From the NCBI GenBank assembly GCA_913061125.1, contig CAJXUB010000002.1:1-64000 (forward strand): a stretch of DNA of 64,000 nt, in the 5' to 3' direction. Each line of letters starts with the position of its first letter. Within the stretch, counting starts at the first letter, position 1. The stretch comes from an uncultured Flavobacteriaceae bacterium (GTDB taxonomy: Bacteria > Bacteroidota > Bacteroidia > Flavobacteriales > Flavobacteriaceae). The translations under genes and the position numbers were made by a program. Shown piece after piece: positions 1 to 8,865 of the stretch. The notes beneath the pieces were generated by a model. That model saw only the letters and a list, made by a program, of their open reading frames with translations, was not told where the DNA came from and made no database searches.

Positions 1-165
1 CTTTTGGGTGTTCTTTTGTTTTCGGGTTCTATTTATCTATTGGCCACCAATGCCCTAACGTCCACAAATTTTGACTTCCTTGGCCCTGTTACGCCCATAG
101 GAGGTTTGTTGCTGATTATGGCTTGGGGCTTGCTTGCTTTTTATCTTCTAAAACGCAAAAAATAA
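1..165 (+). CDS. DUF423 family membrane protein, 3' end only
   Basis: The first 54 codons read in frame 1 and stop with TAA at 163-165; the 5' part lies outside the window. The visible piece has two hydrophobic segments separated by a polar loop and ends in a basic tail (LLKRKK). The segment FLGPVTPIGG followed by a second helix matches the C-terminal half of the small DUF423 (YgdD/YwdK) inner-membrane proteins, which usually have four helices and about 120-130 residues. Function is unknown for the family. It lies just upstream of pckA on the same strand, but a promoter-like sequence separates them. Confidence 0.7.
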   Translation, partial: LLGVLLFSGSIYLLATNALTSTNFDFLGPVTPIGGLLLIMAWGLLAFYLLKRKK

Positions 166-196
166 GTTAAATTTTAGCTCTTTTTAAAAGAATATT

Positions 197-204
197 TACC
201 TTTG
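197..204 (+). promoter_or_regulatory. Putative -7 promoter element for pckA
   Basis: TACCTTTG matches the Bacteroidota -7 consensus TAnnTTTG and lies 24 bases before the pckA ATG. No clear TTG is seen at the expected -33 position, so this rests on the -7 box and its location alone. Confidence 0.45.
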
Positions 205-228
205 TTCCTTTAATTGTATTCGATTTTT

Positions 229-1839
229 ATGCCACAAATAAATCAAATTACGAAAACGATTTCGTTACTTGCATATGGAATACCCTCAGCCACAGTACAT
301 TACCAACTTTCCCCCGACGAATTACATCAAATTAGTTTAGATCTTCAGCAAGGGGTAGAGAGCAAAATGGGGGCGCTTGCCATACGTACTGGAGAGTTTA
401 CGGGGCGTTCGCCCAAAGACCGTTTTATTGTTAAAGATGCCATAACTCAAGACATGGTCTGGTGGGGCGATATCAATATTCCATTCTCGCCCAGCGCCTT
501 TGACAAACTCTACACCAAAGTAGTTTCGTACCTCAATGATAAGGAACTGTATGTACGCGACAGTTATGCCTGTTCAGACCCCAATTACCGGCTGAAAATA
601 AGAATCATTAACGAACACCCCTGGAGCAACTTGTTTGCCTACAACATGTTCCTAAGACCAGAACCCTCCGAATTGGTCGATTTTAACCCCGACTGGACCA
701 TAATTAACGCGCCAGGATTTATGGCCATTTCAAAAGAAGACGGTACCCGTCAGCACAATTTTGCCATTTTAAATTTCACTAAAAAAATAGTATTGATTGG
801 AGGTACAGGATATACTGGAGAGATTAAAAAAGGGATTTTTTCGGCACTCAATTTTTTGTTGCCTGTTTATAAAAACACCCTTCCCATGCATTGCAGTGCC
901 AATGTTGGAGCGGACGGAAATACGAGCCTATTTTTCGGATTATCTGGTACAGGAAAAACCACCTTGTCTACGGATCCCGATCGAAAACTAATTGGCGATG
1001 ATGAACACGGCTGGACGGCAGAAAACACCATTTTTAATTTTGAAGGGGGTTGCTACGCCAAAGTGATAAATCTTTCCAAATCCAAAGAACCTGAGATTTA
1101 TAAGGCCATCAAAAAAGGTGCAATTTTGGAAAATGTGGTCATGGACAACACTGGGAATATTGATTTTACAAACAAAAGCATCACCCCAAATACGCGTGTG
1201 AGTTACCCCATCCATCATATCCAAAACATTCAACCCAATTCAATTGGTAAAAACCCCAAAAATATTTTCTTCCTCACGGCGGATGCCTTTGGCGTATTAC
1301 CCCCCATTTCGAAGCTTACACCAGGCCAGGCGGCCTATCATTTTATTTCTGGATACACAGCCAAAGTGGCTGGAACAGAGGCCGGAATCAATGAGCCAAA
1401 ACCCATTTTTTCGGCTTGTTTTGGCGCGCCTTTTATGCCACTTCATCCTACCAAATATGCCGAAATGTTGAGCGCCAAAATGAAATCTTCAGGTGTTACC
1501 GTTTGGTTGGTCAACACGGGTTGGACAGGGGGGCCCTATGGCATCGGAGAGCGGATGCCACTTAAACATACCAGAGCCATGATAGCGGCAGCTATGGACG
1601 GCTCTTTGGAGGCCGCCAACAAAAATAATTACCACATTCATTCGGTTTTTGGGGTGCTACAACCTCGAGTTTGCCCCAACGTTCCCACCGAACTTTTAAG
1701 CCCAAGAAAAACTTGGAAAAATGATACTGCTTTCTATAAAACCGCTTTCCAACTTTCTAAATCGTTTGTTGAAAATTTCAAGCAATTTGAAGAATTTGCC
1801 AACCCCGAAATTATGCGTGGTGCGCCAAATTTAAAATGA
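229..1839 (+). CDS. pckA: Phosphoenolpyruvate carboxykinase (ATP)
   Basis: Catalyses oxaloacetate + ATP to phosphoenolpyruvate + CO2 + ADP, the entry step of gluconeogenesis, in the cytosol. The 536-residue product has the usual length for the ATP-dependent family. Visible signatures are GEFTGRSPKDRF near the N terminus (substrate-binding Arg), the P-loop GLSGTGKTTLSTD around residue 240, LIGDDEHGW just after it (metal-binding Asp), and the C-terminal adenine-binding region with GGPYGIGERMPL. An in-frame TTG lies five codons upstream at 214, but ATG at 229 gives the family's normal N terminus and was chosen. It stands as a single gene behind its own promoter-like box. Confidence 0.97.
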   Translation: MPQINQITKTISLLAYGIPSATVHYQLSPDELHQISLDLQQGVESKMGALAIRTGEFTGRSPKDRFIVKDAITQDMVWWGDINIPFSPSAFDKLYTKVVSYLNDKELYVRDSYACSDPNYRLKIRIINEHPWSNLFAYNMFLRPEPSELVDFNPDWTIINAPGFMAISKEDGTRQHNFAILNFTKKIVLIGGTGYTGEIKKGIFSALNFLLPVYKNTLPMHCSANVGADGNTSLFFGLSGTGKTTLSTDPDRKLIGDDEHGWTAENTIFNFEGGCYAKVINLSKSKEPEIYKAIKKGAILENVVMDNTGNIDFTNKSITPNTRVSYPIHHIQNIQPNSIGKNPKNIFFLTADAFGVLPPISKLTPGQAAYHFISGYTAKVAGTEAGINEPKPIFSACFGAPFMPLHPTKYAEMLSAKMKSSGVTVWLVNTGWTGGPYGIGERMPLKHTRAMIAAAMDGSLEAANKNNYHIHSVFGVLQPRVCPNVPTELLSPRKTWKNDTAFYKTAFQLSKSFVENFKQFEEFANPEIMRGAPNLK

Positions 1840-1942
1840 ATTTGACATTGTCTTAACAATTTGAAATTAGCACCACGTGTTTCTTAACGATTTATTTCAC
1901 TTCAATTATTTTAATCGTAATGAGATGACGGTTTTTGGGCGT

Positions 1943-1950
1943 TATATTTG
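1943..1950 (+). promoter_or_regulatory. Putative -7 promoter element, near-leaderless
   Basis: TATATTTG matches TAnnTTTG and ends five bases before the ATG at 1956. Initiation at the usual distance would give an almost leaderless mRNA for the phosphoesterase. Confidence 0.45.
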
Positions 1951-1955
1951 AGTTT

Positions 1956-2804
1956 ATGAAAAACTCAAAACGACCTGTTGAACTTATTGTTATTTCCGAC
2001 ACCCATCTGGGCACTGTGGGTGCTCGAGCTCAGGAGCTGCACCGTTACTTAAAAAGTATTCAGCCCAAAACCATCGTCCTTAATGGCGATATTGTGGACC
2101 TCTGGCAATTCAGTAAGCGCCATTGGAATAAATACCACACCAAGGTGATAAAACAGCTGTTGAAGTTTATTTCTAACGGCGTAAAAGTACACTACATTGC
2201 CGGTAATCACGACGAGGCCCTGAGACGGTTTTTGAATTTTGAGTTGGAGGGGTTTAAAATCACAAACAAATTGTCATTGGATCTTGATGGGAAAAAAACC
2301 TGGTTTTTTCATGGCGATGTGTTTGATGTGACCATGCAACATTCGCGTTGGTTGACTCGTTTGGGCGGATTTGGGTACGATCTTTTAATCTTAATAAATT
2401 CTACTGTCAATAAGTTTTTGACTCTTTTTGGACGTGAAAAATTATCATTTTCTAAAACCATAAAAAACAAAGTAAAAGCAGCGGTATCCTACATCAATAG
2501 CTTTGAAACCACGGTGGTTGATATCGCCATTCGAAATAATTTTGATTATGTGGTGTGTGGTCATATTCATCAACCGGTCATAAAAACCATTGAATTGAAC
2601 TCAAAACGCGTAGTTTATCTAAACTCTGGAGATTGGATTGAAAACATGACTGCTTTAGAGTATAATAATAAAGAATGGACTCTATTTCAGTACGACTCCG
2701 ACGCGTTTAAACTAAGCGACCCGGAGGATCATGAGTACAAAGATGCCAAAGCTCTTTTTTCTGATTTGGTTGCAGACATTAATCCTAATTTCTCAAATTC
2801 ATGA
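1956..2804 (+). CDS. Metallophosphoesterase, LpxH-like UDP-2,3-diacylglucosamine diphosphatase family
   Basis: The 282-residue protein carries the calcineurin-like phosphoesterase motifs in order: DTHLG (residues about 14-18), NGDIVDLW, GNHDE, HGDVFD and GHIHQP. Together these form the dinuclear metal site. The arrangement is that of the LpxH/YbbF-like branch, which hydrolyses UDP-diacylglucosamine to lipid X in lipid A synthesis; the exact substrate here is inferred. An in-frame TTG at 1937-1935 would add seven residues, but ATG at 1956 sits right after the promoter-like box. The 3' end overlaps the next glycosyltransferase by 4 bases (ATGA), indicating translational coupling and a shared envelope role. 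Confidence 0.8.
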   Translation: MKNSKRPVELIVISDTHLGTVGARAQELHRYLKSIQPKTIVLNGDIVDLWQFSKRHWNKYHTKVIKQLLKFISNGVKVHYIAGNHDEALRRFLNFELEGFKITNKLSLDLDGKKTWFFHGDVFDVTMQHSRWLTRLGGFGYDLLILINSTVNKFLTLFGREKLSFSKTIKNKVKAAVSYINSFETTVVDIAIRNNFDYVVCGHIHQPVIKTIELNSKRVVYLNSGDWIENMTALEYNNKEWTLFQYDSDAFKLSDPEDHEYKDAKALFSDLVADINPNFSNS

Positions 2805-3838
2805 AAGTCCTCTATGCGATTCAAGCCACTGGGAATGGCCATATTTCTAGAGCCAAAGAACTCATTCCTTTACTGCAAAAGCATATCGAGGTTGACGTGT
2901 TATTGAGCGGAACATCGGCGGATATCGAATTGGGACTACCGGTACGGTATCGTTACCGTGGACTCAGTTTTGTGTTTGGAAAAAATGGAGGTATTGCCAT
3001 TTGGAAGACCATTTTGAGAATGAATTTTTGGAAGTTTTTAAGAGATGTTAGACGTCTTCCTCTAAGGCAGTACGATTTTGTAATTAATGATTTTGAACCT
3101 GTTTCTGCGTGGGCTTGTCAGCTGCGAAAAACCCATTGTATTGCATTGAGTCACCAGTACAGTTTATTGACAAAAGCTGTTCCAAAACCGCAAAAGATTG
3201 CTCGGTTTTCGAATTTTATTTTAAGCTATTATGCCCCAGCATCAAAAGGTTATGGATTTCATTTCAAGTCGTATAATTCCTCAATTTTTCTCCCCATTAT
3301 AAAACGAGAGATAAAATCGATTAGCCCCATCAAAAAAAATTATTTTGTAGTGTATTTACCTGCATTTGACGATCAAAAAATTATCAAAGCACTATCTAAA
3401 ATTCACAAGACCAATTGGGTTGTGTTTTCAAAACACGCCAAAGAAAAGTACACTTTTGGTAACATCAAAATTAAACCGATATCTACAAAAGTATTTAATA
3501 AAAAATTGGTGAATTGCAGAGGGGTATTGTGCGGTGCAGGTTTTGAAACACCAGCCGAAGCGCTATATTTGAAAAAGAAATTACTGGTTATTCCTATGAA
3601 AAACCAGTACGAACAACAGTGCAATGCAGAGGCCTTAAAGGAACTTGGAGTGCCAATTTTATATGACTTGAAAAAGGGAGATTTAAAGGCGATTAAATCT
3701 TGGATTAAATCCAAAAAAATTGTCAAAGTGGATTATTCCGAGTCGCCACAAAAAGTCATAAATCAAATCTTTATTGATTACATCAAAAAAGAATCAAAAC
3801 AACACATCATTCACGAATTCAACACCACGAGCCCGTAA
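2801..3838 (+). CDS. Glycosyltransferase, MJ1255/TIGR00661-like (GT-B fold)
   Basis: The 345-residue protein begins MKVLYAIQATGNGHISRAKEL, the nucleotide-sugar glycosyltransferase N terminus typical of the MJ1255-like family. It has a second conserved patch, CGAGFETPAEAL, near residue 247, typical of the donor-binding C-terminal domain of GT-B enzymes, where Gly-rich and Glu residues contact the nucleotide. Acceptor and sugar are unknown. It overlaps the preceding LpxH-like phosphoesterase by 4 bases. This pairing suggests a two-gene operon acting on a lipid or envelope sugar, which is an inference from position. Confidence 0.7.
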   Translation: MKVLYAIQATGNGHISRAKELIPLLQKHIEVDVLLSGTSADIELGLPVRYRYRGLSFVFGKNGGIAIWKTILRMNFWKFLRDVRRLPLRQYDFVINDFEPVSAWACQLRKTHCIALSHQYSLLTKAVPKPQKIARFSNFILSYYAPASKGYGFHFKSYNSSIFLPIIKREIKSISPIKKNYFVVYLPAFDDQKIIKALSKIHKTNWVVFSKHAKEKYTFGNIKIKPISTKVFNKKLVNCRGVLCGAGFETPAEALYLKKKLLVIPMKNQYEQQCNAEALKELGVPILYDLKKGDLKAIKSWIKSKKIVKVDYSESPQKVINQIFIDYIKKESKQHIIHEFNTTSP

Positions 3839-3889
3839 GGTTTTTTAAGTTCAAATTAAAAGCGTAATTTTAAGGTTTACTACAAACCA

Positions 3890-4363
3890 ATGCGCTTAGT
3901 ACTGATTTTATTGTTTAGTATTTGTTTTTCTTGCACCTTTTTTCAGCAAAAAAAGTTGGATTCCAATACCATTTTGGATAACGAATTGCAAACGTTTCAG
4001 TGGGATCAAGTGGATCAATACCCCACGTTTGAAACCTGCCAAGAGGGTTTTGATTTTGAGCAAAACAAAAGTTGTTTTGAATCCACGATATCTGCGTATG
4101 TTACTAAGGTTTTAAATTCGGAATCTATTACCCCAATGCTGACACAAAACGACACATTGAAGATTAAATTTTTAGTATCCAAAACGGGTGTTGTATCCAT
4201 TACCATCCTTGACAGTCAGAATTATTCCGATGCTGTTACGACTTCTATTGGAGAAGCCCTGAGGGAAAGTTTAGAAGAATTGCCCTTACTTTTTCCAGCT
4301 ATAAAGCGAAGTCAACAGGTCCAATCTGAGTTTCAACTGCCAATTATTTTAAAGGTTAATTGA
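3890..4363 (+). CDS. Lipoprotein with TonB C-terminal-like domain
   Basis: The 157-residue product has a short signal peptide ending in a lipobox with Cys at residue 15 (CFSC), so it is probably lipidated. The rest resembles the C-terminal domain found in Bacteroidota TonB-like proteins: a YPTFETCQ segment, a beta hairpin (LKIKFLVSKTGVVSITIL) and a closing LPLLFPAIKRSQQV stretch with the usual polar end QLPIIL. It lacks the transmembrane anchor and proline-rich linker of a real TonB, so it is unlikely to energise transport alone. No obvious operon partner: it is separated from ruvC by 32 bases. Function unknown. Confidence 0.6.
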   Translation: MRLVLILLFSICFSCTFFQQKKLDSNTILDNELQTFQWDQVDQYPTFETCQEGFDFEQNKSCFESTISAYVTKVLNSESITPMLTQNDTLKIKFLVSKTGVVSITILDSQNYSDAVTTSIGEALRESLEELPLLFPAIKRSQQVQSEFQLPIILKVN

Positions 4364-4395
4364 TGTATCATGTTCCATATTTTAATTCCTAACCC

Positions 4396-4950
4396 ATGAC
4401 CTCCGAAACCATCATTTTAGGCATTGACCCTGGGACTACCATCATGGGATTTGGACTGATTAAAGTCAAAGGGAAATCCATGGAATTTTTACAACTTAAT
4501 GAACTTCAACTGAAGAAATATTCCGATCATTACTTGAAATTAAAGCTAATTTTTGAGCGTACCATTGAGTTGATTGACACCTATAAACCCGACGAAATCG
4601 CGATTGAAGCCCCATTTTTTGGTAAAAATGTACAAAGTATGTTGAAATTGGGTCGAGCACAAGGCGTGGCCATGGCGGCAGGATTGTCTAGGGAAATCCC
4701 TATTACAGAATATTCCCCAAAAAAAATTAAAATGGCCATCACAGGGAACGGAAATGCAAGCAAAGAACAGGTGGCTAAAATGTTACAAAATTTATTGCAC
4801 CTCAAAGAGTTGCCCAAAAATTTAGATTCTACGGATGGCCTTGCGGCGGCAGTTTGTCATTTTTACAATGCAGGACAAGTAACGGCAGGAAAAAGTTATA
4901 CCGGTTGGAGTGCTTTTATAAAACAAAACGAAAATCGAGTTAAAAAATAA
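4396..4950 (+). CDS. ruvC: Crossover junction endodeoxyribonuclease RuvC
   Basis: Resolves Holliday junctions together with RuvAB. The 184-residue protein has the RNase H-like fold signatures: ILGIDPGTT with the first catalytic Asp at residue 11, IEAPFF with the catalytic Glu near residue 69, and DSTDGLAAAVCHF with the C-terminal acidic residues. Length is normal. The TAA is followed after six bases by the TTG start of hemW, so the two are probably cotranscribed. Confidence 0.95.
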   Translation: MTSETIILGIDPGTTIMGFGLIKVKGKSMEFLQLNELQLKKYSDHYLKLKLIFERTIELIDTYKPDEIAIEAPFFGKNVQSMLKLGRAQGVAMAAGLSREIPITEYSPKKIKMAITGNGNASKEQVAKMLQNLLHLKELPKNLDSTDGLAAAVCHFYNAGQVTAGKSYTGWSAFIKQNENRVKK

Positions 4951-4956
4951 CACTCA

Positions 4957-6081
4957 TTGGCAGGACTCTATCTCCATATTCCATTTTGTAAAAAGGCCTG
5001 TCATTATTGCAACTTCCATTTTTCGACCAACCAAAAGCATAAGCAAGATTTTGTCACGGCCCTTTGTAAAGAACTTCAACTTAGAGCACAAGAATTAAAA
5101 TCTGCACCACTAGAATCCATTTATTTTGGAGGTGGAACGCCATCGCTGTTGTCCGTCGAACATCTGAGGATTATCTTTAAGACCATCGAATCGCATTACA
5201 ACATTCAGCCCCACGCCGAAATCACTTTGGAGGCCAACCCTGATGATCTTACAACATCTAAAATCAAGCTGCTTTCAACAACTAAAATCAACAGATTAAG
5301 CATTGGGATTCAATCGTTTTTTCAGGGCGATTTAACTGCGATGAATCGAGCGCATTCGGCTCAAGAAGCCAAAGACTGCATTTCATCTGCTCAAGATTAT
5401 TTTGATAATGTTACCATTGATTTATTGTATGGAATGCCCCAAATGTCGGAGTCCCGTTGGCGCGATAATTTAAATATTGCCTTCGATTTGGGAGTTAAAC
5501 ATTTATCATGCTATGCACTGACTGTGGAGCCCAAAACGGCCCTGGAGCATTTTATCAAAACTGCCCAACACCCCCCATTGGATGATGCCCAAGCTGCGTC
5601 TCATTTTCAAATTTTAGTGGACGAAACTTACAAAGCGGGGTTTATACAGTATGAGGTTTGTAGTTTTGGAAAACCCGGTTATTTTTCAAACCACAACACC
5701 AGCTATTGGCTGGGTGAGCCCTACCTCGGGGTTGGTCCATCGGCACACTCTTTTGACGGAGTTAAACGGTCGTGGAACGTTTCTAATAACAAGCTGTATA
5801 TCAATGCTTTAGAACAAGAAAAACGTCCTTTTACACAAGAAATTTTAACCAAAAAAAATCGTTTTAATGAGTATTTAATGACCGGTCTTAGAACCATGTG
5901 GGGGGTGTCGCTTCAAAAAATTAAAGACGATTTTGGCACGGTCTTCATCACAAAACTTCATGATAACGCTCAGAAGTACCTCGATAATAAAACCCTTATT
6001 ATTGATAACGATCGCTTGAAAATTACAGCCAAAGGACAGTTTTTGTGCGACGGGATTGCATCGGATTTATTTATCGTTTAA
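4957..6081 (+). CDS. hemW: Heme chaperone HemW (radical SAM)
   Basis: Radical SAM protein of the HemN-like family, regarded as a heme chaperone rather than a coproporphyrinogen oxidase. The 374-residue sequence has the cluster motif CKKACHYC (Cys 11, 15, 18; CxxxCxxC), followed by GGGTPS and the conserved GPSAHSF segment near residue 265, and ends in a HemN C-terminal domain. The start is TTG at 4957: the residues that follow (AGLYLHIPFC) begin exactly where homologues begin, and no nearer ATG exists. It lies 6 bases behind ruvC. Confidence 0.92.
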   Translation: MAGLYLHIPFCKKACHYCNFHFSTNQKHKQDFVTALCKELQLRAQELKSAPLESIYFGGGTPSLLSVEHLRIIFKTIESHYNIQPHAEITLEANPDDLTTSKIKLLSTTKINRLSIGIQSFFQGDLTAMNRAHSAQEAKDCISSAQDYFDNVTIDLLYGMPQMSESRWRDNLNIAFDLGVKHLSCYALTVEPKTALEHFIKTAQHPPLDDAQAASHFQILVDETYKAGFIQYEVCSFGKPGYFSNHNTSYWLGEPYLGVGPSAHSFDGVKRSWNVSNNKLYINALEQEKRPFTQEILTKKNRFNEYLMTGLRTMWGVSLQKIKDDFGTVFITKLHDNAQKYLDNKTLIIDNDRLKITAKGQFLCDGIASDLFIV

Positions 6082-6113
6082 ATTTTTATTAAATTTATAC
6101 AAAACCTCAACCT

Positions 6114-6863
6114 ATGAAAGCCATTATTTATGCAAATTCCAGAACCTACACTATTTTTATCGATCAACCCATTGATATTTCTATCCCATTACGGGCCAGC
6201 AAAGAGAATGTCAATGCGTGGTATTTACCTCCGCCAAAAATATACCCTGCAACCCTAGACCACTGGACAGGCAGCGTGAAAAGTGGGGCTGCTGTTAATT
6301 TTAATTCTATTGAATTTAACCCTCACGCCCATGGAACTCATACGGAATGCGTGGGGCATATTTCAGAGGAAGTTATAAGTCTGAATTCTTGTTTAAAACA
6401 GTTTTTGTTTGTGGCTGAGGTCATCACTGTGGTTCCAGAAAAACAAGCCGAAGATTTTGTTATCTCTGAAAAGCAACTGCGTTACGCCATAGGAAATAAA
6501 AAACGTGAGGCCGTAATTATCAGGACATTACCCAACACAAAAGATAAATTAAATCGACAATATGCGTACACCAACCCTCCGTATTTATTGGAGTCAGCAG
6601 CGGTTTATCTTCGAAATAAAGGGGTGAAACACTTGTTGGTGGATTTGCCAAGTGTGGATAAAGAGAATGACCAGGGGCAATTGTTGGCCCACAAGGCCTT
6701 TTGGAATGTTAATGCCGAGGTACGACACAATGCAACCATAACCGAATTAATTTTTGTACCAAACTCTGTTAAAGACGGGAAATACATTCTTAATTTGATG
6801 ATCGCTCCCTTTGAAAACGATGCCTCGCCCAGTAAACCCGTGTTGTATAAATTGCACGATTAA
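6114..6863 (+). CDS. Cyclase family protein (kynurenine formamidase-like)
   Basis: The 249-residue protein contains HAHGTHTECVGHI near residues 73-85, the metal-binding motif (HxGTHxDxPxH-like) of the cyclase/kynurenine formamidase family (PF04199), with Glu-Cys in place of the commoner Asp-x-Pro. An early PIDISIPL segment also fits. Members hydrolyse arylformamides or related amides and lactones; the true substrate is unknown, and no tryptophan-degradation genes are nearby. It follows hemW after 32 bases and precedes a MmcQ/YjbR gene, probably in one transcript. Confidence 0.75.
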   Translation: MKAIIYANSRTYTIFIDQPIDISIPLRASKENVNAWYLPPPKIYPATLDHWTGSVKSGAAVNFNSIEFNPHAHGTHTECVGHISEEVISLNSCLKQFLFVAEVITVVPEKQAEDFVISEKQLRYAIGNKKREAVIIRTLPNTKDKLNRQYAYTNPPYLLESAAVYLRNKGVKHLLVDLPSVDKENDQGQLLAHKAFWNVNAEVRHNATITELIFVPNSVKDGKYILNLMIAPFENDASPSKPVLYKLHD

Positions 6864-6879
6864 CCCAACCTTTAATTCC

Positions 6880-7242
6880 ATGACCATAGACGAGATTCGC
6901 CTATTTTGTTTAAACAAACCCAAAACCACGGAAGAGTTTCCTTTCGATAAAGACACTCTCGTGTTTAAAGTTTTAGGGAAAATATTTGCCCTTTGCCCGC
7001 TCGAGCAATGGGACAGCGGGAGGCCTTCAATCACTTTAAAATGCGATCCAGAATACGCCCTTGAGCTTCGGGACAACCACAATGGTATTGTACCAGGGTT
7101 TCATGCCAATAAAAAGCATTGGAACACAGTTTATTTAGAACCTCAGCAGGTATCGCCTCAATTGTTATTCGACTTAATCACCCACAGCTACAACATGGTG
7201 GTTCAGAACATGCCCAAAAAACAACGCGACCAGTTGTTGTAG
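6880..7242 (+). CDS. MmcQ/YjbR family protein
   Basis: A 120-residue protein of the MmcQ/YjbR (DUF419) double-stranded DNA-binding-like family. It starts MTIDEIRLFCLNKP, has FPFDKDTLVFKV around residue 20, and ends with the typical HWNTVYL, then LITHSYNMVV. Family function is unclear. ATG at 6880 was preferred because the open frame upstream (to 6811) overlaps the preceding cyclase and would add 23 non-conserved residues. Its stop is three bases from the convergent M20 peptidase stop, leaving no room for a terminator between them. Confidence 0.85.
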   Translation: MTIDEIRLFCLNKPKTTEEFPFDKDTLVFKVLGKIFALCPLEQWDSGRPSITLKCDPEYALELRDNHNGIVPGFHANKKHWNTVYLEPQQVSPQLLFDLITHSYNMVVQNMPKKQRDQLL

Positions 7243-7245
7243 GGG

Positions 7246-8637
7246 CTATTTTTGGTTAAGCTCCGCAAAATACTTGTAAAACAAGGGGATGGTTTCGATA
7301 CCTTTCAAATAGTTGAACACCCCAAAATGTTCGTTAGGAGAATGGATGGCGTCACTGTCCAAACCAAAGCCCATTAAAATGGTTTTGCTTTTCAAAAGAT
7401 CTTCAAAAAGAGCTACAATAGGGATGCTTCCTCCGCCGCGTTGCGGTATGGGATATTTCCCAAAAGTATCGTAGTACGCCTTTGAAGCGGCTTGATAGCC
7501 AATGTTATCAATGGGTGTAACGTACCCTTGCCCACCATGATGAGGGGTTACTTTAACCCGTACACCATCGGGTGCAATGGTTTCAAAATGCGTTTTAAAT
7601 AATTGGGTGATTTCTTCATGATTTTGATTCGGAACCAGACGCATTGAAATTTTAGCATAGGCCTTACTGGCGATTACGGTTTTAGCCCCTTCACCTGTGT
7701 ATCCGCCCCAAATTCCATTGACGTCAAGTGTGGGACGGATGGAATTCCGTTCGTTGGTTGAGTATCCTTTTTCGCCATAAACTGCATCAATGTCAAGGGT
7801 TTTTTTATAATTTTCTAGTGAAAAAGGGGCTTTAGCCATGGCTGCACGTTCGTCATGAGACAATTCTTCAACATTATCGTAAAACCCCGGGATTGTTATG
7901 CGGTTGTCCTTGTCCTGTAAAGAGGCGATCATTTTCGCTAAAATATTAATTGGATTAGCCACAGCACCGCCATAAATTCCCGAGTGTAAATCTCGATTTG
8001 GTCCAGTAACTTCCACTTCAACATAACTTAACCCGCGTAATCCAGTTGTTATCGAGGGGGTGTCTTTTGAAATCATTCCGGTGTCAGAAATTAGAATGAC
8101 ATCATTGCAGAGTTTCTCTGCATGGGTTTTAACAAATGTGGCTAAGTTTTCACTGCCCACTTCTTCTTCGCCTTCAATCATAAACTTTACGTTGCAAGGC
8201 AATTGACTTGTTGAGGTCATAAATTCCAGAGCTTTGACATGCATGTACATTTGGCCTTTATCGTCGCAAGCGCCACGCGCAAAAATGGCACCTTCGGGAT
8301 GCAATTCAGTTGGTTTGATAATGGGCTCAAATGGAGCAGAATCCCACAACTCTAGGGGGTCAGCCGGTTGCACATCGTAATGACCATAGACCAAAACAGT
8401 TGGTAATTTTGTATCCATAATTTTTTCACCATAAACAATAGGATATCCGTCGGTTTCACAAATTTCAACGGTGTCGCATCCTGCAGCTTTTAGACTCTCT
8501 GCTACAAAATTTGCAGTAGAAATGACGTCTTTTTTGTAGCTTGAGTCGGCGCTTACTGACGGAAGTTTTAGCAAAGCAAATAATTCGTCTAAAAAACGGG
8601 TTTTGTGGGTTTCGATATAGGATTTTAGATTTTTCAT
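7246..8637 (-). CDS. M20 family dipeptidase/metallopeptidase
   Basis: Cytosolic zinc exopeptidase of family M20 (dipeptidase branch) with 463 residues, the normal length. Visible motifs are VLVYGHYDVQP (zinc His and catalytic Asp), GACDDKGQ (bridging Asp), GEEEVGS (catalytic Glu and zinc Glu), a lid domain containing DLHSG, and a C-terminal zinc His in DAIHSPNE. A TTG seven codons upstream is in frame, but the ATG at 8637 gives the usual N terminus. No signal peptide. A promoter-like box lies just upstream. Confidence 0.92.
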   Translation of the reverse strand: MKNLKSYIETHKTRFLDELFALLKLPSVSADSSYKKDVISTANFVAESLKAAGCDTVEICETDGYPIVYGEKIMDTKLPTVLVYGHYDVQPADPLELWDSAPFEPIIKPTELHPEGAIFARGACDDKGQMYMHVKALEFMTSTSQLPCNVKFMIEGEEEVGSENLATFVKTHAEKLCNDVILISDTGMISKDTPSITTGLRGLSYVEVEVTGPNRDLHSGIYGGAVANPINILAKMIASLQDKDNRITIPGFYDNVEELSHDERAAMAKAPFSLENYKKTLDIDAVYGEKGYSTNERNSIRPTLDVNGIWGGYTGEGAKTVIASKAYAKISMRLVPNQNHEEITQLFKTHFETIAPDGVRVKVTPHHGGQGYVTPIDNIGYQAASKAYYDTFGKYPIPQRGGGSIPIVALFEDLLKSKTILMGFGLDSDAIHSPNEHFGVFNYLKGIETIPLFYKYFAELNQK

Positions 8638-8655
8638 GGCGCTTAAATTTAATGT

Positions 8656-8663
8656 CAAAATTA
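8656..8663 (-). promoter_or_regulatory. Putative -7 promoter element for the M20 peptidase
   Basis: On the minus strand the bases read TAATTTTG, matching TAnnTTTG, 18 bases before the ATG at 8637. No TTG at -33 was recognised. Confidence 0.4.
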
Positions 8664-8718
8664 CGAAATGGTTTTAAATAATTTTTAGCGGTTAAGTGTG
8701 AATTTATAAACTATTGTT

Positions 8719-8726
8719 TATATTTG
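8719..8726 (+). promoter_or_regulatory. Putative -7 promoter element for tRNA-Leu(UAG)
   Basis: TATATTTG lies 21 bases before the first base of the tRNA. GTG at 8698-8700 is the nearest thing to a -33 TTG. Confidence 0.45.
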
Positions 8727-8747
8727 CGTCCCTATAAATCAGGTCAT

Positions 8748-8829
8748 GCGGGCGTGGTGGAATTGGTAGACACGCTAGACTTAGGATCTAGTGCCGCAAG
8801 GTGTGAGAGTTCGAGTCTCTCCGCCCGCA
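8748..8829 (+). tRNA. tRNA-Leu (anticodon UAG)
   Basis: A class II tRNA with acceptor arms GCGGGCG/CGCCCGC, a D arm with GGTAGAC, anticodon stem CTAGA/TCTAG around loop CTTAGGA (anticodon TAG), a long variable arm, and a T arm with GTTCGAGTC. About 82 bases; CCA is not encoded. It is followed directly by a strong hairpin terminator. Confidence 0.97.
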
Positions 8830-8830
8830 C

Positions 8831-8863
8831 AAAAAAAGCTTCTCAATAAGAGAAGCTTTTTTT
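8831..8863. terminator. Bidirectional terminator between tRNA-Leu and the amylase gene
   Basis: Seven As, stem GCTTCTC/GAGAAGC with loop AATAA, then seven Ts. The A-tract and T-tract make it functional in both directions: for the tRNA (plus) and for the amylase gene (minus), whose stop lies at 8866. Confidence 0.9.
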
Positions 8864-8865
8864 AT

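Noticed and set aside
3890..4363. TonB energy transducer
   Set aside because: Only the C-terminal-like domain is present on a lipoprotein signal; there is no membrane anchor, proline-rich linker or ExbBD neighbours.
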